From: Woronichinia naegeliana WA131
Lineage (GTDB): Bacteria > Cyanobacteriota > Cyanobacteriia > Cyanobacteriales > Microcystaceae
Reading direction: 5' to 3'
Assembly: GCA_025370055.1 (NCBI GenBank)
Contig: CP073041.1
Coordinates: 4,496,272 to 4,560,271 of the forward strand
DNA: 64,000 bases
Shown here: positions 1 to 8,491 of the stretch, one piece after another
Layout: each line of letters begins with the position of its first letter
Numbering within the stretch: the stretch's first letter is position 1
Program-made: the position numbers and the translations under genes
The notes under the pieces: model-generated
What the model was told of the DNA's origin: nothing
What the model saw: the letters and a program-made list of their open reading frames with translations, nothing else
Database searches by the model: none

Positions 1-226
1 GTGTGCCATAAATATAATGATCGTGTTGTTCGGCTCCATCGGTGGGGAGTTGATCAATGATTTCTGGCGGAACATCGGCCATAATTTCTTGGGCAATTTG
101 CCAGATGGGTTTACGAGTTTCAGGATAATTTTTTGCTCGTATTGATATAAGAAAATTAAGAACTTCTTGGAGGAGAGGTTCGGGACTTTTTTCGATTTCT
201 TGGAGTAGTTGTTCTTTGGTGGTCAT
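1..226 (-). CDS. VapB-like antitoxin, partial (runs off window start)
   Basis: The gene begins at an ATG at 226 on the minus strand and continues past base 1. The visible 75 residues start MTTKEQLLQEIEKSPEPLL and reach DHYIYGT. The HY(I/M)YG ending also occurs in the antitoxin at 8179-8382, where it directly precedes a PIN toxin, so I infer a VapB-type antitoxin whose partner lies outside the window. The early part resembles the DUF2281-like stretch common in cyanobacterial antitoxins. The family assignment rests on the shared tail and context only. Confidence 0.5.
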   Translation of the reverse strand, partial: MTTKEQLLQEIEKSPEPLLQEVLNFLISIRAKNYPETRKPIWQIAQEIMADVPPEIIDQLPTDGAEQHDHYIYGT

Positions 227-249
227 GGGGAGATGGGGGGACTTGGGGA

Positions 250-289
250 CTGGGAGACTGGGAGACTGGGAGACTGGGAGACTGGGAGA
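250..289. repeat. 8-bp minisatellite CTGGGAGA, left part (5 units)
   Basis: Five head-to-tail copies of CTGGGAGA. The array is interrupted by the ISKra4-family element at 290-1678 and continues with 16 more units after it. One unit is the 8-bp target duplication, so the original array had about 20 units. Confidence 0.9.
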
Positions 290-1678
290 GGGTGTGACCT
301 TTAGTTGATGAAGGAAAAGAAAAGTGTTAACATGAGATGAAAAGTGACAAAGAGGAAACAATGATGACAGCAAAACTAATTAATGTAGAGGGTTCAAAGA
401 TAAAAATAGAACTAACATTAGAACTCAGTCGTTCAATGTTGGATACAGAAATAAATATTCAAAAAGGCTTAAACGAAGTAGGTTGCATCGCCAGCAAAGA
501 AGCCTTGAAATATTTAGATACAGATGGTTCACCCTTAAAAATCGGTGAAGAAATCTGGAAGAGTAAGGGAGAGCAACCGAAAGAATATCAAACACCTTAT
601 GGTGAGGTTATAGTGAATCGTCATGTATATCAGCGTTCAGTAGGAGGAAAAACGTATTGCCCCTTAGAAAGAGAAGCAAGGATAATCATAACATCAACGC
701 CATTATTGGCAAAACAGGTATCCTCAAAAATGTCAGGGATGGCAGGCAAAGAGGCGAAAAATGATTTATTAGAAAATCATGGTAGAAAAGTAGCGCTATC
801 CTATATCCAAAGATTGAGTGAAGCAGTAGGAAGTGTGGTACAGGCAAAAGAAGAAGCGTGGAGTTATGCCCCGCCCAAGGAGGATAGCCAAATTGCAACA
901 GTGGGAATAGGATTAGATGGAACCTGTATGCTGATGTGTGAGGATGGCTACCGTGAAGCAATGGTGGGAACCGTTTCCCTATACGATAGTGAAGGCGAAC
1001 GTCAACCTACAATCTATCTAGGTGCGGCACCAGAGTATGGAAAAAAGAGTTTTCTAGAAAGATTAGAAAGAGAAATTGAGCGAGCGAAAAACCGTTATCC
1101 AGAGGCAACATTGGTCGGGATAGCAGACGGGGCAGAATCAAATTGGAAGTTTTTAGAAAAGCAAACGGAAGAACAGATATTAGATTTCTATCATGCCTCT
1201 GGTTACTTAGGTGCCTTGGCAGAAGCGTTGCATCCGAATACCGTGTCAAAACAAAAAGAATGGTTGACTGAAAATTGTCGAGAACTCAAGCATGAAAAAG
1301 GAAAAGCAGGAGAACTGCTAAATCTGATGAAAGAAGTCAAAGAAGAAAAAAGTCATTCTAAGAATCTTACCGAGAAACTACAAGCGGCGATTACTTATTA
1401 CGAGAATCATCAGCATCAAATGGATTATGCTGAATACTTAGAGAAAAAGTATCCGATTGGTTCAGGTGTTACGGAAGCAGCTTGTAAGACGTTGGTCAAA
1501 CAACGATTATGTTGTTCAGGGATGCGATGGAAGGAAAAAGGAGCAGGAATTATTTTGAGCCTACGAGCTTTGGTATTGACCAAGGAACGATGGAGTCAAT
1601 TTTGGGCAAAACTTGATCAATATGGGTTCCCTGTAGAACCCTGATTACAACAGCTTTTATCAACTAAAGGTCGCACAC
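290..1678 (+). mobile_element. ISKra4-family element, copy 1 (intact)
   Basis: The left end reads GGGTGTGACCTTTAGTTGAT and the right end, reverse-complemented, carries the same GCGACCTTTAGTTGAT core. The element is 1389 bp and is flanked by an 8-bp direct repeat CTGGGAGA (282-289 and 1679-1686), which is also exactly one unit of the host minisatellite. Length, ends and 8-bp duplication fit the ISMich2-like branch of the ISKra4 family. Two further copies lie at 36346-37735 and 39452-44475. Confidence 0.9.
337..1644 (+). CDS. ISKra4-family transposase (intact copy)
   Basis: This 435-residue DDE transposase is the only one of three copies with an uninterrupted frame. Visible features are GIGLDGT near residue 195, GIADGAESNW near 265, DFYHASGYL near 285 and the C-terminal YPIGSGVTEAACKTLVKQRL, the usual ISKra4-type signature around the last acidic residue. 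The start is ATG 337; a second MM start 8-9 codons later is possible. The stop is 34 bp inside the right end. It is presumably able to mobilise the frameshifted copies in trans. Confidence 0.9.
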   Translation: MKSDKEETMMTAKLINVEGSKIKIELTLELSRSMLDTEINIQKGLNEVGCIASKEALKYLDTDGSPLKIGEEIWKSKGEQPKEYQTPYGEVIVNRHVYQRSVGGKTYCPLEREARIIITSTPLLAKQVSSKMSGMAGKEAKNDLLENHGRKVALSYIQRLSEAVGSVVQAKEEAWSYAPPKEDSQIATVGIGLDGTCMLMCEDGYREAMVGTVSLYDSEGERQPTIYLGAAPEYGKKSFLERLEREIERAKNRYPEATLVGIADGAESNWKFLEKQTEEQILDFYHASGYLGALAEALHPNTVSKQKEWLTENCRELKHEKGKAGELLNLMKEVKEEKSHSKNLTEKLQAAITYYENHQHQMDYAEYLEKKYPIGSGVTEAACKTLVKQRLCCSGMRWKEKGAGIILSLRALVLTKERWSQFWAKLDQYGFPVEP

Positions 1679-1806
1679 CTGGGAGACTGGGAGACTGGGA
1701 GACTGGGAGACTGGGAGACTGGGAGACTGGGAGACTGGGAGACTGGGAGACTGGGAGACTGGGAGACTGGGAGACTGGGAGACTGGGAGACTGGGAGACT
1801 GGGAGA
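1679..1806. repeat. 8-bp minisatellite CTGGGAGA, right part (16 units)
   Basis: Sixteen perfect units of CTGGGAGA, ending just before the 3' end of the four-helix-bundle gene at 1815. On the minus strand it lies downstream of that gene. The perfect identity between units points to recent slippage. Confidence 0.93.
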
Positions 1807-1814
1807 TGGGGGGA

Positions 1815-2198
1815 TTAGAGGAGCCAGTTTTTGGGGTCTTTGATCATGGTAACTAGACTGGCAAGAATTTGATTGTATTGGGCATAGATTTGTCGCCCTT
1901 GTTCGATGTCTAAATAGCCACATTTTACGGCAAATTTTAACCAAACTTGAACTTCGGCAGCCTCGGCTTCACTGTCACTTAATTTGGCAATAAAAGCAGA
2001 TTGGTAACGGCGTTTTCTCCAAGCTTCGGCAAGATTCGCACAGACAGATCGAGAGGAGCGACGAATTTGATCGGTGAGAGAATAGCGTTCTTCGATAGGA
2101 AATTTTTTAGACAGTTCAAAAATTTCTATCGCTGCATCAAAAGCCATTTGATACACTCTTAAATCTTCATGGGTTTTGATTTTCTGGCCGTTTTCCAT
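1815..2198 (-). CDS. four-helix-bundle protein (S23-like)
   Basis: 127 residues starting MENGQKIKTHEDLRVYQMA. It matches the four helix bundle / S23 family: a D-L-x-VY-xMA start, the central LTDQIRRSSRSVCANLAEA and a charged helix with SEAEAAEVQVWL. The family includes proteins encoded in 23S rRNA intervening sequences and the Avd accessory protein of diversity-generating retroelements. No reverse transcriptase is nearby, so its role here is unknown. The gene lies between a CTGGGAGA array on its 3' side and the opposite-strand version of that repeat on its 5' side. A frameshifted paralogue is at 8492-8882. Confidence 0.85.
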   Translation of the reverse strand: MENGQKIKTHEDLRVYQMAFDAAIEIFELSKKFPIEERYSLTDQIRRSSRSVCANLAEAWRKRRYQSAFIAKLSDSEAEAAEVQVWLKFAVKCGYLDIEQGRQIYAQYNQILASLVTMIKDPKNWLL

Positions 2199-2247
2199 CG
2201 TAGTCAGACATTTTTTAGAAATATAACCCCCATCTTACAAAATTTCA

Positions 2248-2299
2248 CCCCATCTCCCCGTCTCCCAGTCCCCCAGTCTCCCCCTCACCCCGTCTCCCT
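2248..2299. repeat. C-rich minisatellite (opposite orientation)
   Basis: Irregular repeats of CCCAGTCTCC and CCCCGTCTCC type, the reverse complement of the G-rich array on the other side of the four-helix-bundle gene. The gene is therefore enclosed by inverted minisatellite tracts. Confidence 0.75.
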
Positions 2300-2543
2300 T
2301 GTGAATATTGAGATAGAAAATAAGTTATACTTTACCCATGATCACACCCTACTTGATTCGATATTAAACGGAGCGTTTTGATTATGACGACAATTAGTTT
2401 TAAGGAAAAAGTTCTTCAATCAGTTCAGGAAATGCCTCAAGATATTGGTATTGAAGATATTATGGAACATCTTTATTTTCTTTATAAGATTGAGCAAGGT
2501 TTAAAGCAAGTTGAAGCGAATGACGTGATTGGGTGCATCCCAC

Positions 2544-3598
2544 TTAAGATAATACATTGACACTCAAAAGAGGAGAGTGATTGAGATAAGCACATCGTAG
2601 CCGAAGAATACGAGAAACATTATGAAGATGCCAACGTGCTCCCGACAATTTAACCCTAGCTCCCACCTGTTTAATCTTAGACTCCACATCACCAGAACCA
2701 ATCACAATACCAAGCTGTTGATAGTATTGGTAATCAGGGATACGCTGATAATGCTTCGTCAAATAGGCTTGAAAATTCTTTGCCCTCTTGCTTTTGACTC
2801 CATCAAACGCATCTATTGCCTTGTTCACAAAACCCCGCCACAGTAAATGCTCCACTGCTTCTAGCCGTTTGAGAGAGCCACCCACTTTGAACAGATTCTC
2901 CTTGAGATGATACCAATCCAACACCTCTCGTCGTATCAGCCACGATTGAGTGGCGAAACTCTCTACCGCATTCCAGATTGCGGGATGACCATCTCCCAAA
3001 AAGGTCACTATTGGGGACAAAGGTTGAACATTGCTCCAATTCTTTAAGCCCTCTGGGTCTTGGAAAAAGGCTTCACAGACATTGCCATGAAGACTCACCA
3101 GTTTATAATCTCGCCACTGTCCCCCTTCCTTCTCCTCGCCCCGCAGACAAATCTTTCCCCCATCTATACTGACCCCCGCACTCTCTGACTGAGCTTGAGC
3201 TAAGGGCAGTTCTGTCCGTTCTACCAAGCGATGTAAACTGCTATGTCCTACTTTTATCCCCATCAACTCCTCTATATCTTCTTCTGCTTGTTGGTAGGAT
3301 GTTTTCGCACTGGCTCTTAGACAGCATTTCTCTAAACCTGGACTTAAGACGATTTTTGGCGACACCTTTAGTTTTCTGGCTTGTTTTTGGCTTATTTCCA
3401 CTTCTCCGACTAGGGTTTTGATTTTTCGCTTGTTTCCAGACCGTTTTTTTCCCCCTTCTGAAAAAAAAACTCCCCCATTGTTGGCCCCACAATTTCTAAC
3501 ATCTGGGTTCTGACTTCTACTTCGATGCTTCCAAAGTCCTTCTGTTTCTCTGGTTCCGTATATTTGCGCAGGATACGGGCTGATTCGGTGAGATGCTG
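2544..3598 (-). pseudogene. ISKra4-family transposase, element A (interrupted and frameshifted)
   Basis: The original start is probably ATG 7533 on the minus strand (MSEKSMLPIPPEEKALLK). The frame continues after the IS1634 insertion at 3598 (QHLTESARILRKYTEPEK) and ends at 2544. Within 3420-3480 a T9/G5A7 homopolymer region shifts the frame, so the C-terminal 285 residues read separately. Visible motifs are VSIDGGKICLRG, VTFLGDGHPAIWN, EVLDWYHLKENLFKVGGS and IGSGDVESKIKQ, the DDE and C-terminal signatures of ISKra4 transposases. Dead as a gene. Confidence 0.85.
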
Positions 3599-3604
3599 TT
3601 TTAA

Positions 3605-3890
3605 CCCATATCCCGTACTAATTTTGAAAAAATAAAAATAGATTCAAAAATAGCAACAGAATAGTTAAAATAAAAAAGCTAACAAACCGAGGAGAAAATG
3701 ACCCAATTAAACGTTAAAAATCTCGACCATTTAGGAATAATCGCGGCCGTAGTTGATGAACTAGGTCTAGTGGATTATATCAATGAACAGTTACAAGAAA
3801 ATGACCGTGCGAAAATCAGTGCGGGTCTGGTGGTTAAAGCCATGATTCTCAATGGCTTAGGATTTATTAATTCTCCCTTGTATTTATTCA
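3605..3890 (+). mobile_element. IS1634-family element 1, left fragment
   Basis: Begins CCCATATCCCGTACTAA directly after TTTTAA (3599-3604), which recurs at 7480-7485 after the right end of the IS1634 sequence, giving a 6-bp target duplication in element A. It holds the first 64 codons of the transposase (ATG 3698, MTQLNVKNLDHLGIIAAVVD) and is cut at 3890 by ISKra4 element B. Confidence 0.85.
3698..3889 (+). pseudogene. IS1634 transposase N-terminal fragment
   Basis: The first 64 residues are almost identical to the start of the intact transposase at 5819. The frame continues a few codons into ISKra4 element B and stops at 3928. A truncated remnant. Confidence 0.85.
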
Positions 3891-4570
3891 GGGAGCATCT
3901 CACCTCTGCAATAAGTAGAAATACTTAACGAGGTAAATGAAAGAGTCAAAAAAGGTAATCATTTAAATAGGAACAGCGATGACGAAGGACTTGTGGTACA
4001 TTGTCAGAATTCCAACTCGCACCAGTAATTTTAAGACGATGACCAATTTGTTTAACTTGAGATTCGACAGAGCCAGAGCCAATGGAAATGCCCTCTGCCT
4101 GCAAATAACCATAATTGACAATCCGATGTTTATGCTTGTTTAAATAAATGATAAAATTCTCAGCTTGAGGCTCTGACCATCCCTCAAAACAGGAGATAGC
4201 GGCATCCACTTCACCCGTCCAAAGAAAAGACTTGACCTCCTCAATTCGCTGGAATGACCCCCCAACTTTATAGAGGTTTTCAATTAAGTGATACCAGTCC
4301 AAAATTTCAATTCGCTCATGTTTCTGTCCTATCTCACGAAATAAGTTCCAGATACCATCATGTCCATCTCCCAAACAAATTAAAGGCTTAGCCAAAATTT
4401 GAGAATTAACCAAATCTAATAAAGCCGAGTTATCTTGAAAAAAGGCAGCTACCCCCAATTGATGAAAACTGACTCCTTTATAATCACGCCAAATTAAGGG
4501 TTCTCCCTTGGGAGTTCTGAGTCGTACCTTCCCACCATCTATGCTAATTTCTTCGACTTCTGTGTTAGAG
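3891..4570 (-). mobile_element. ISKra4-family element B, 3' fragment
   Basis: Begins GGGAGCATCTCACC, like the GGGTGCATCCCAC end of element A, and carries the C-terminal part of a different ISKra4-type transposase. It is cut at 4571 by the second IS1634 left end. The rest of the element is missing, apparently lost by recombination between the two IS1634 copies. Confidence 0.8.
3946..4560 (-). pseudogene. ISKra4-family transposase, element B, C-terminal fragment
   Basis: About 200 residues with EEISIDGGKVRLRTPKGE, LICLGDGHDGIWN, EILDWYHLIENLYKVGGS and IGSGSVESQVKQIG, parallel to element A but clearly diverged. The N-terminal half is absent; upstream the frame runs into IS1634 sequence. The long open frame extending to 4734 is a chance fusion. 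Confidence 0.8.
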
Positions 4571-4630
4571 CCCGTATTCCGTACTAGTCTTGAAAAAATA
4601 AAAATAGATTCAAAAATGGCTACAGAATAG

Positions 4631-5776
4631 CTAAGTACAGGACAAAAGGCTTGAAAAGTATACGAGAAAGGGGTTTCATGGAAGATGAACGTAATGTAAG
4701 AAAACCCATGAACCAATATAACGCATTGAAACAAGCCCTAAAACCCCATTTGGGATGGCATGGTGCCAGACTCTCCTTCCTAGCCTTGTTCTTACTCGCC
4801 CTCCTCAAAGTGAAAACGGTTAACCTTAAAGAATTGGCTCTGGGTTTTGAAGGTCGGGCATTGGTGGATTCTCATTACAAACGCTTACAACGCTTTTTCT
4901 CAGGATTTGAGCTGGATTACCATCACATTGCCCGTATTGTAGTCAGTTGGCTGGATATCCCTCAACCTTGGGTATTAAGTATTGACCGCACAACCTGGGA
5001 GTTTGGCAGTCATGGTTATAATATCCTCACTGTCGGCATTGTCCATGAAGGAGTAGCCATTCCCATCTTGTGGTGGATGCTTAGCAAGAAAAAGGGCAAT
5101 TCTAACAGTGATGAACGAATGCGTTTTATCGAGGAGATGCTCAAGATTTTTCCCACCGCCCTGATTCGTTGTTTATGTGGCGACCGTGAGTTTATTGGTC
5201 AGGCTTGGCTTCGCTATCTTCTGCTCGAACCGCTACTGGCTTTCTGTCTGAGAATTCGGGCTACGGACAAGATTGAGCACAATGGCAAGCTTTTGGCCGC
5301 CAAAGTCATTTTTGCCCATCTTGCAAAAGAGTGAATCTCAACGTCTTCAAGGGAGTTGTCGGGTTTGGGGATATCCTGTTTCTGTAGAGGCTCTTCGCTT
5401 GCCTGATAATTCTCTACTCATCGTCATTGGACATCCCGATTCCCAAGGTCTTATTCACGATTATGCCCTGCGTTGGGGCATTGAAACCCTTTTTGGCATC
5501 TTTAAGACTCGTGGCTTTTGCTTGGAATCTACTCACTTTACTGACCCCAAGCGTCTTCGTAAGCTTTTGGCTTTACTGACTTTAGCTTTGGCTTGGTCTC
5601 TCAAAACTGGTCTAGCAATTCATCATCTTCATCCCATTCCCCTCAAGAAACATGGTCGCCTAGCGCAGAGTCTTTTTCGTCTTGGTTTTGACCATCTTCG
5701 TCATCTTGTTCTTAATCCTTCTCTACCCAATTTTTCTCTTTTTCTCGACTCCCTACATTTTTTGTCCTGTACTTAG
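4631..5776 (+). mobile_element. IS4-family element
   Basis: Inverted ends CTAAGTACAGGACAAAA and a 9-bp target duplication ACAGAATAG (4622-4630 and 5777-5785). It is 1146 bp and inserted in the leader of the IS1634 element, upstream of that transposase. A fragment of the same element lies at 21905-22194. Confidence 0.9.
4681..5776 (+). pseudogene. IS4-family transposase (frameshifted)
   Basis: The first frame from MEDERNVRKPMNQYNALKQ carries VLSIDRTTWEFG (first catalytic Asp) and LCGDREFIGQAWL (second). Near 5280-5330 a one-base change moves the reading into the next frame, which carries YALRWGIETLFGIFKTRGF (the YREK-like Glu region) and ends at 5776, within the inverted repeat. An in-frame start at 4651 also exists. 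Two frames together make a normal IS4 transposase of about 365 residues. Confidence 0.82.
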
Positions 5777-5818
5777 ACAGAATAGTTAAAATAAAAAAGC
5801 TAATAAACCCAAGAGAAA

Positions 5819-7432
5819 ATGACCCAATTAAACGTTAAAAATCTCGACCATTTAGGAATAATCGCGGCGATAGTTGATGAACTAGGTCTAGTGGATTATA
5901 TCAATGAACAACTAGGAGAAAATGACCGTGCTAAAATCAGTGCGGGTCTGGTAGTGAAAGCGATGATTCTCAATGGCTTAGGCTTTATCAACTCTCCTTT
6001 ATATTTGTTCAGTCGTTTTTTTGAAGATAAACCAGTAGAACATCTTTTAGGAAAAGGAATAAAAGCCAGCGACCTGAATGATGACCGTTTAGGGAGAGTC
6101 TTAGATTTAATCTTTATGGCCGGCATCAGCCGTTTGTTTCTCGGAATTTGTCTAAAAGCCGTAGAAATCTTCAAAATAGTGATGAAAAGTTCCCATTTAG
6201 ACTCCAGTTCATTATCGGTACAAGGGGAATATAAATTATCGGTGGAGAGAGAAGACAAAGAAAGCCAAATAATCCATATCACTCATGGCTATTCAAAGGA
6301 TAAGCGACCAGACTTGAAACAATTTGTCTTGAATCTAGTCTGTTGGGGGGATGGCGACATTCCCGCTTTTCTCGAATTAGGAGATGGCAATCAAAGTGAT
6401 AAAAAAGAGTTTGCTAAACTCTTGAAAAAGTTCAATGAGCAGTGGCAATTCGATGGTTTGTATATAGCAGATTCAGCCTTATACAGTGCCGATAACTTGC
6501 AAAAGTTAACCGGCATATACTGGTTATGTTCTGTGCCGAAAACGATTAGAGAAGTGCAGGATGCGGTCAGTCAATTAGCCTCGGAGCAATTCATCACAAC
6601 TGATTTAGAGGGCTATCGTCTTACCTCCTTAGAAAGTGAATATGGGGGAGTCAAACAACGTTGGATAGTGGTAGATAGCGAGCAAAAAAAAGCTTTAGAC
6701 CTCAAACAACTGACGAAGAAGACAGAGAAAGCAACGGCTCAAGCTCAAAGACAATTAGAACAATTACAGCGTCAGGAATTTGCTTGTCGGGAGGATGCTT
6801 TAACCGCCCTGAGCCGATGGGAGAAGAGTTTAGAATGGCATCTTCTTCAAGACCTAACTGTCGTCGAAAAATGTCATTACGGTCATCGAGGTAAACCCCG
6901 TCCCCATGAACAGCCCATTCGTCGTAGCTATCATGCCCAAGCCACTTTCAGCCTCAATAGTGCGAAAGTTCAAGCTTCAGAGCGGGCAGCAGGACGTTTT
7001 GTCTTGGCGACGAATCAGCTAGATGGAGACTCTTTGAGCGATGAGCAACTGCTTGTCCACTACAAGCAACAGCAAGGGGTAGAGCGAGGTTTTCGCTTCC
7101 TTAAAGACCCTCTGTTTTTGGCGTCCAGTGTTTTTCTCAAAACCCCTGAGCGGATTATGGCATTGAGTTTCATCATGGTGTTGTGTTTACTGGTGTACAG
7201 CTTGGGACAACGTAAACTGAGACTGGCTCTGGCAGAGCAGGAGGAGACTGTGCCTAATCAGTTGGGAAAGCCGACTCAGCGTCCGACACTGCGTTGGATT
7301 TTTCAGATGTTGAGAGGAGTTCATTGGGTTGTACTGGATAATTGTCCCCAAATAATCAATCTAACGCTTGAGCGAGAGAGGATTTTGCGCTTTTTTGGGG
7401 CTACTACTTGTCAGTATTATCTTTTGTCATAA
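5819..7432 (+). CDS. IS1634-family transposase
   Basis: 537 residues, an intact frame starting MTQLNVKNLDHLGIIAAIVD, with an RBS-like AGAGAAA just upstream. The central DDE region includes GDGNQSDKKEF and YIADSALYSADNL, and the C-terminal EQLLVHYKQQQGVERGFRFL holds the final Glu signature of the IS4/IS1634 superfamily. The IS4 insertion lies upstream of the start, so only expression may be affected. The C-terminal part may derive from element 1 by recombination. Confidence 0.9.
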   Translation: MTQLNVKNLDHLGIIAAIVDELGLVDYINEQLGENDRAKISAGLVVKAMILNGLGFINSPLYLFSRFFEDKPVEHLLGKGIKASDLNDDRLGRVLDLIFMAGISRLFLGICLKAVEIFKIVMKSSHLDSSSLSVQGEYKLSVEREDKESQIIHITHGYSKDKRPDLKQFVLNLVCWGDGDIPAFLELGDGNQSDKKEFAKLLKKFNEQWQFDGLYIADSALYSADNLQKLTGIYWLCSVPKTIREVQDAVSQLASEQFITTDLEGYRLTSLESEYGGVKQRWIVVDSEQKKALDLKQLTKKTEKATAQAQRQLEQLQRQEFACREDALTALSRWEKSLEWHLLQDLTVVEKCHYGHRGKPRPHEQPIRRSYHAQATFSLNSAKVQASERAAGRFVLATNQLDGDSLSDEQLLVHYKQQQGVERGFRFLKDPLFLASSVFLKTPERIMALSFIMVLCLLVYSLGQRKLRLALAEQEETVPNQLGKPTQRPTLRWIFQMLRGVHWVVLDNCPQIINLTLERERILRFFGATTCQYYLLS

Positions 7433-7630
7433 TGACTTTTCTTATTTTCTTTGTTCTTTTTTTATGTACGGAATGTGGGTTTTAACAGTGCTTTTTCTTC
7501 TGGGGGAATCGGTAACATACTTTTTTCGCTCATCAGTTTTTTTCCATTTTACCCCAGATTCTATGTACTACTTTGTCCGGGATGTATCCGACGTGATTTC
7601 TCATCAGGACGCAAAGCAAAATTTTAAACA

Positions 7631-7686
7631 ATGGCACAAATAAATTGGACATCCCAAAATGGCACAAATAAATTGGACATCCCAAA
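7631..7686 (+). repeat. 28-bp perfect tandem duplication
   Basis: Two consecutive copies, each starting ATGGCACAAATAAATTGG, at 7631-7658 and 7659-7686. It duplicates the first codons of the parE-like remnant and puts the first ATG out of frame. The locus at 22.9 kb has only one copy. Confidence 0.9.
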
Positions 7687-7736
7687 CATTACAAGATTTA
7701 GAGTTGATTATCTATTTTAAAAGCCTGAATAATTGA
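7659..7736 (+). pseudogene. ParE/RelE-like toxin, truncated N-terminus
   Basis: 25 codons, starting MAQINWTSQTLQDLELI and ending at TGA 7736. The start resembles the first strand and helix of ParE/RelE toxins, and it begins at the parD stop as a toxin gene would. The rest of the toxin is absent; the vapC gene follows on the opposite strand. The copy at 22.9 kb is also broken. Confidence 0.5.
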
Positions 7737-7762
7737 TAATCCCATTTTCTTAAAATACTAGA

Positions 7763-8182
7763 TTAAGAATCATTCCTCAATAAAGCGTTAAAACCTTCCT
7801 GTTGAAAATGGCGATCAAATGTCAAGACATCTCTGATATTTTGCTGTCTCATAATCAACATAGAAGCACAATCGGTCAAGCTATAACTTTTATCTTTTCT
7901 TTGGCGATAAAAAGCTAAGGCTTCAGCAAATAATTGAGGTGTTTGGGGAACAATTTCAACATTTTTATTTTGTTGTAAACCATCCACAATACTCAGCCCC
8001 GCTTGGCGCAAATACTCACCTCTACCGCATAGGGCATTGAGTAATTCCGTTAAGACCATTTCACTTGTCACCGAAGGAAAACGACCTCTATTGTTAGTAA
8101 TTTGTACGGCTAAAAGATGTAAATCATCACGGGTGTCAACCAGAGCTTGAAGATAGGCTGTGTCCAGAAAAACTGTGTTCAT
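7763..8182 (-). CDS. vapC: PIN-domain toxin (VapC family)
   Basis: 139 residues starting MNTVFLDTAYLQALVD. PIN-type RNase residues are visible: Asp in FLDTAYL near residue 7, Glu in SEMVLTELLNAL near 45, Asp in YSLTDCASM near 103 and Asp in VLTFDRHF near 122. VapC toxins cleave tRNA or rRNA and are held inactive by VapB. Its ATG overlaps the vapB stop by 4 bp, the usual translational coupling. A paralogue sharing its C-terminal two-thirds is at 22398-22817. Confidence 0.88.
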   Translation of the reverse strand: MNTVFLDTAYLQALVDTRDDLHLLAVQITNNRGRFPSVTSEMVLTELLNALCGRGEYLRQAGLSIVDGLQQNKNVEIVPQTPQLFAEALAFYRQRKDKSYSLTDCASMLIMRQQNIRDVLTFDRHFQQEGFNALLRNDS

Positions 8183-8382
8183 TCCGCTTCATCTTCCTCC
8201 CTGGGTGCGCCGTACATATAATGTTCAAAGTTGCGGGCAAAGTCTTTCGGTAATTTGTTCCATTCTTCAATGGGGACTTGCTTACCAATTTCGACAATCA
8301 TTTTCCAGAAGGGTTGTTCTGATTCGTCTAGTTCCTGATCGGCTGTGTTATCGGGGATTGCTGTCGGTGTTGGGTTATCCAT
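8179..8382 (-). CDS. vapB: VapB-like antitoxin
   Basis: 67 residues from MDNPTPTAIPDN; an in-frame upstream ATG at 8403 would add seven residues. It ends with HYMYGAPREEDEAE and overlaps the PIN toxin start (ATGA). The acidic C-terminal tail and position fit a toxin-binding antitoxin. The DNA-binding part is not recognisable as AbrB or RHH by eye. The same tail recurs as a fragment at 22331-22398. Confidence 0.75.
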   Translation of the reverse strand: MDNPTPTAIPDNTADQELDESEQPFWKMIVEIGKQVPIEEWNKLPKDFARNFEHYMYGAPREEDEAE

Positions 8383-8464
8383 TGTTAGCGATTCCGTAAT
8401 CAAACTAAAGGTTATTGAATATTATTGTAACAGAGATTTTTTGTGGGATGGGGGGGAGATGGGG

Positions 8465-8488
8465 AGACTGGGAGACTGGGAGACTGGG
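8465..8488. repeat. short CTGGGAGA-type minisatellite
   Basis: About three units of GGGAGACT at the 3' side of the four-helix-bundle pseudogene, the same repeat and placement as at 1679-1806. Confidence 0.75.
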
Positions 8489-8491
8489 GGA

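Larger units (their letters stand above)
4571..7479 (+). mobile_element. IS1634-family element 2 (hybrid with element 1), interrupted by IS4
   Basis: The left end CCCGTATTCCGTACTAG abuts ISKra4 B. The right end, reverse-complemented, is CCCACATTCCGTAC and abuts TTTTAA, the target duplication belonging to element 1. Left and right ends therefore come from different insertions, as expected if copies 1 and 2 recombined and deleted what lay between them. An IS4 element sits at 4631-5776 inside it. Confidence 0.8.
2531..7589 (-). mobile_element. ISKra4-family element A with nested IS1634, ISKra4 B and IS4 insertions
   Basis: The outermost element of the nest. Its ends are GGGTGCATCCC (left) and, reverse-complemented, GGATACATCCC (right), with a 9-bp direct repeat GACGTGATT outside. 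Its own sequence is 2531-3604 and 7486-7589; everything between is later insertion. The 9-bp duplication fits the ISKra4 subgroup proper rather than the 8-bp subgroup of copy 1. Confidence 0.85.
2384..7643 (+). pseudogene. ParD-like antitoxin gene split by a 5-kb IS nest
   Basis: The gene starts at ATG 2384, runs in frame to 2530 and resumes at 7599-7643. Removing 2531-7598 restores a 63-residue frame, MTTISFKEKVLQSVQEMPQD to NFKQWHK. The insert is flanked by GACGTGATT at 2522-2530 and 7590-7598. A diverged homologue with an in-frame stop lies at 22909-23100. The protein resembles small antitoxins of ParE/RelE toxins, and a truncated toxin start overlaps its 3' end. Antitoxin function is inferred from size and context. 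Confidence 0.75.

Noticed and set aside
686-1249. Minus-strand frames opposite the ISKra4 transposase (also at 36743-37306 and 39849-40412, up to 187 codons)
   Set aside because: They recur only because the IS recurs, have no RBS, and encode low-complexity His/Leu/Phe-rich sequence typical of antisense shadows.
1679-1806. CRISPR-like array
   Set aside because: Units are 8 bp, contiguous and without spacers; it is a minisatellite. No cas genes are present.
1660-1944. Ser-Pro-Leu-Val repeat protein read from the minisatellite
   Set aside because: A translation of the 8-bp repeat in one frame; it overlaps the four-helix-bundle gene and has no support.
1815-2198. Diversity-generating retroelement accessory gene (avd)
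   Set aside because: The fold family fits, but there is no reverse transcriptase, template repeat or variable repeat in the window.
3946-4734. 262-residue hypothetical protein on the minus strand
   Set aside because: Its first 60 residues are IS1634 and IS4 leader sequence read by chance; only the ISKra4-type C-terminal part is real.
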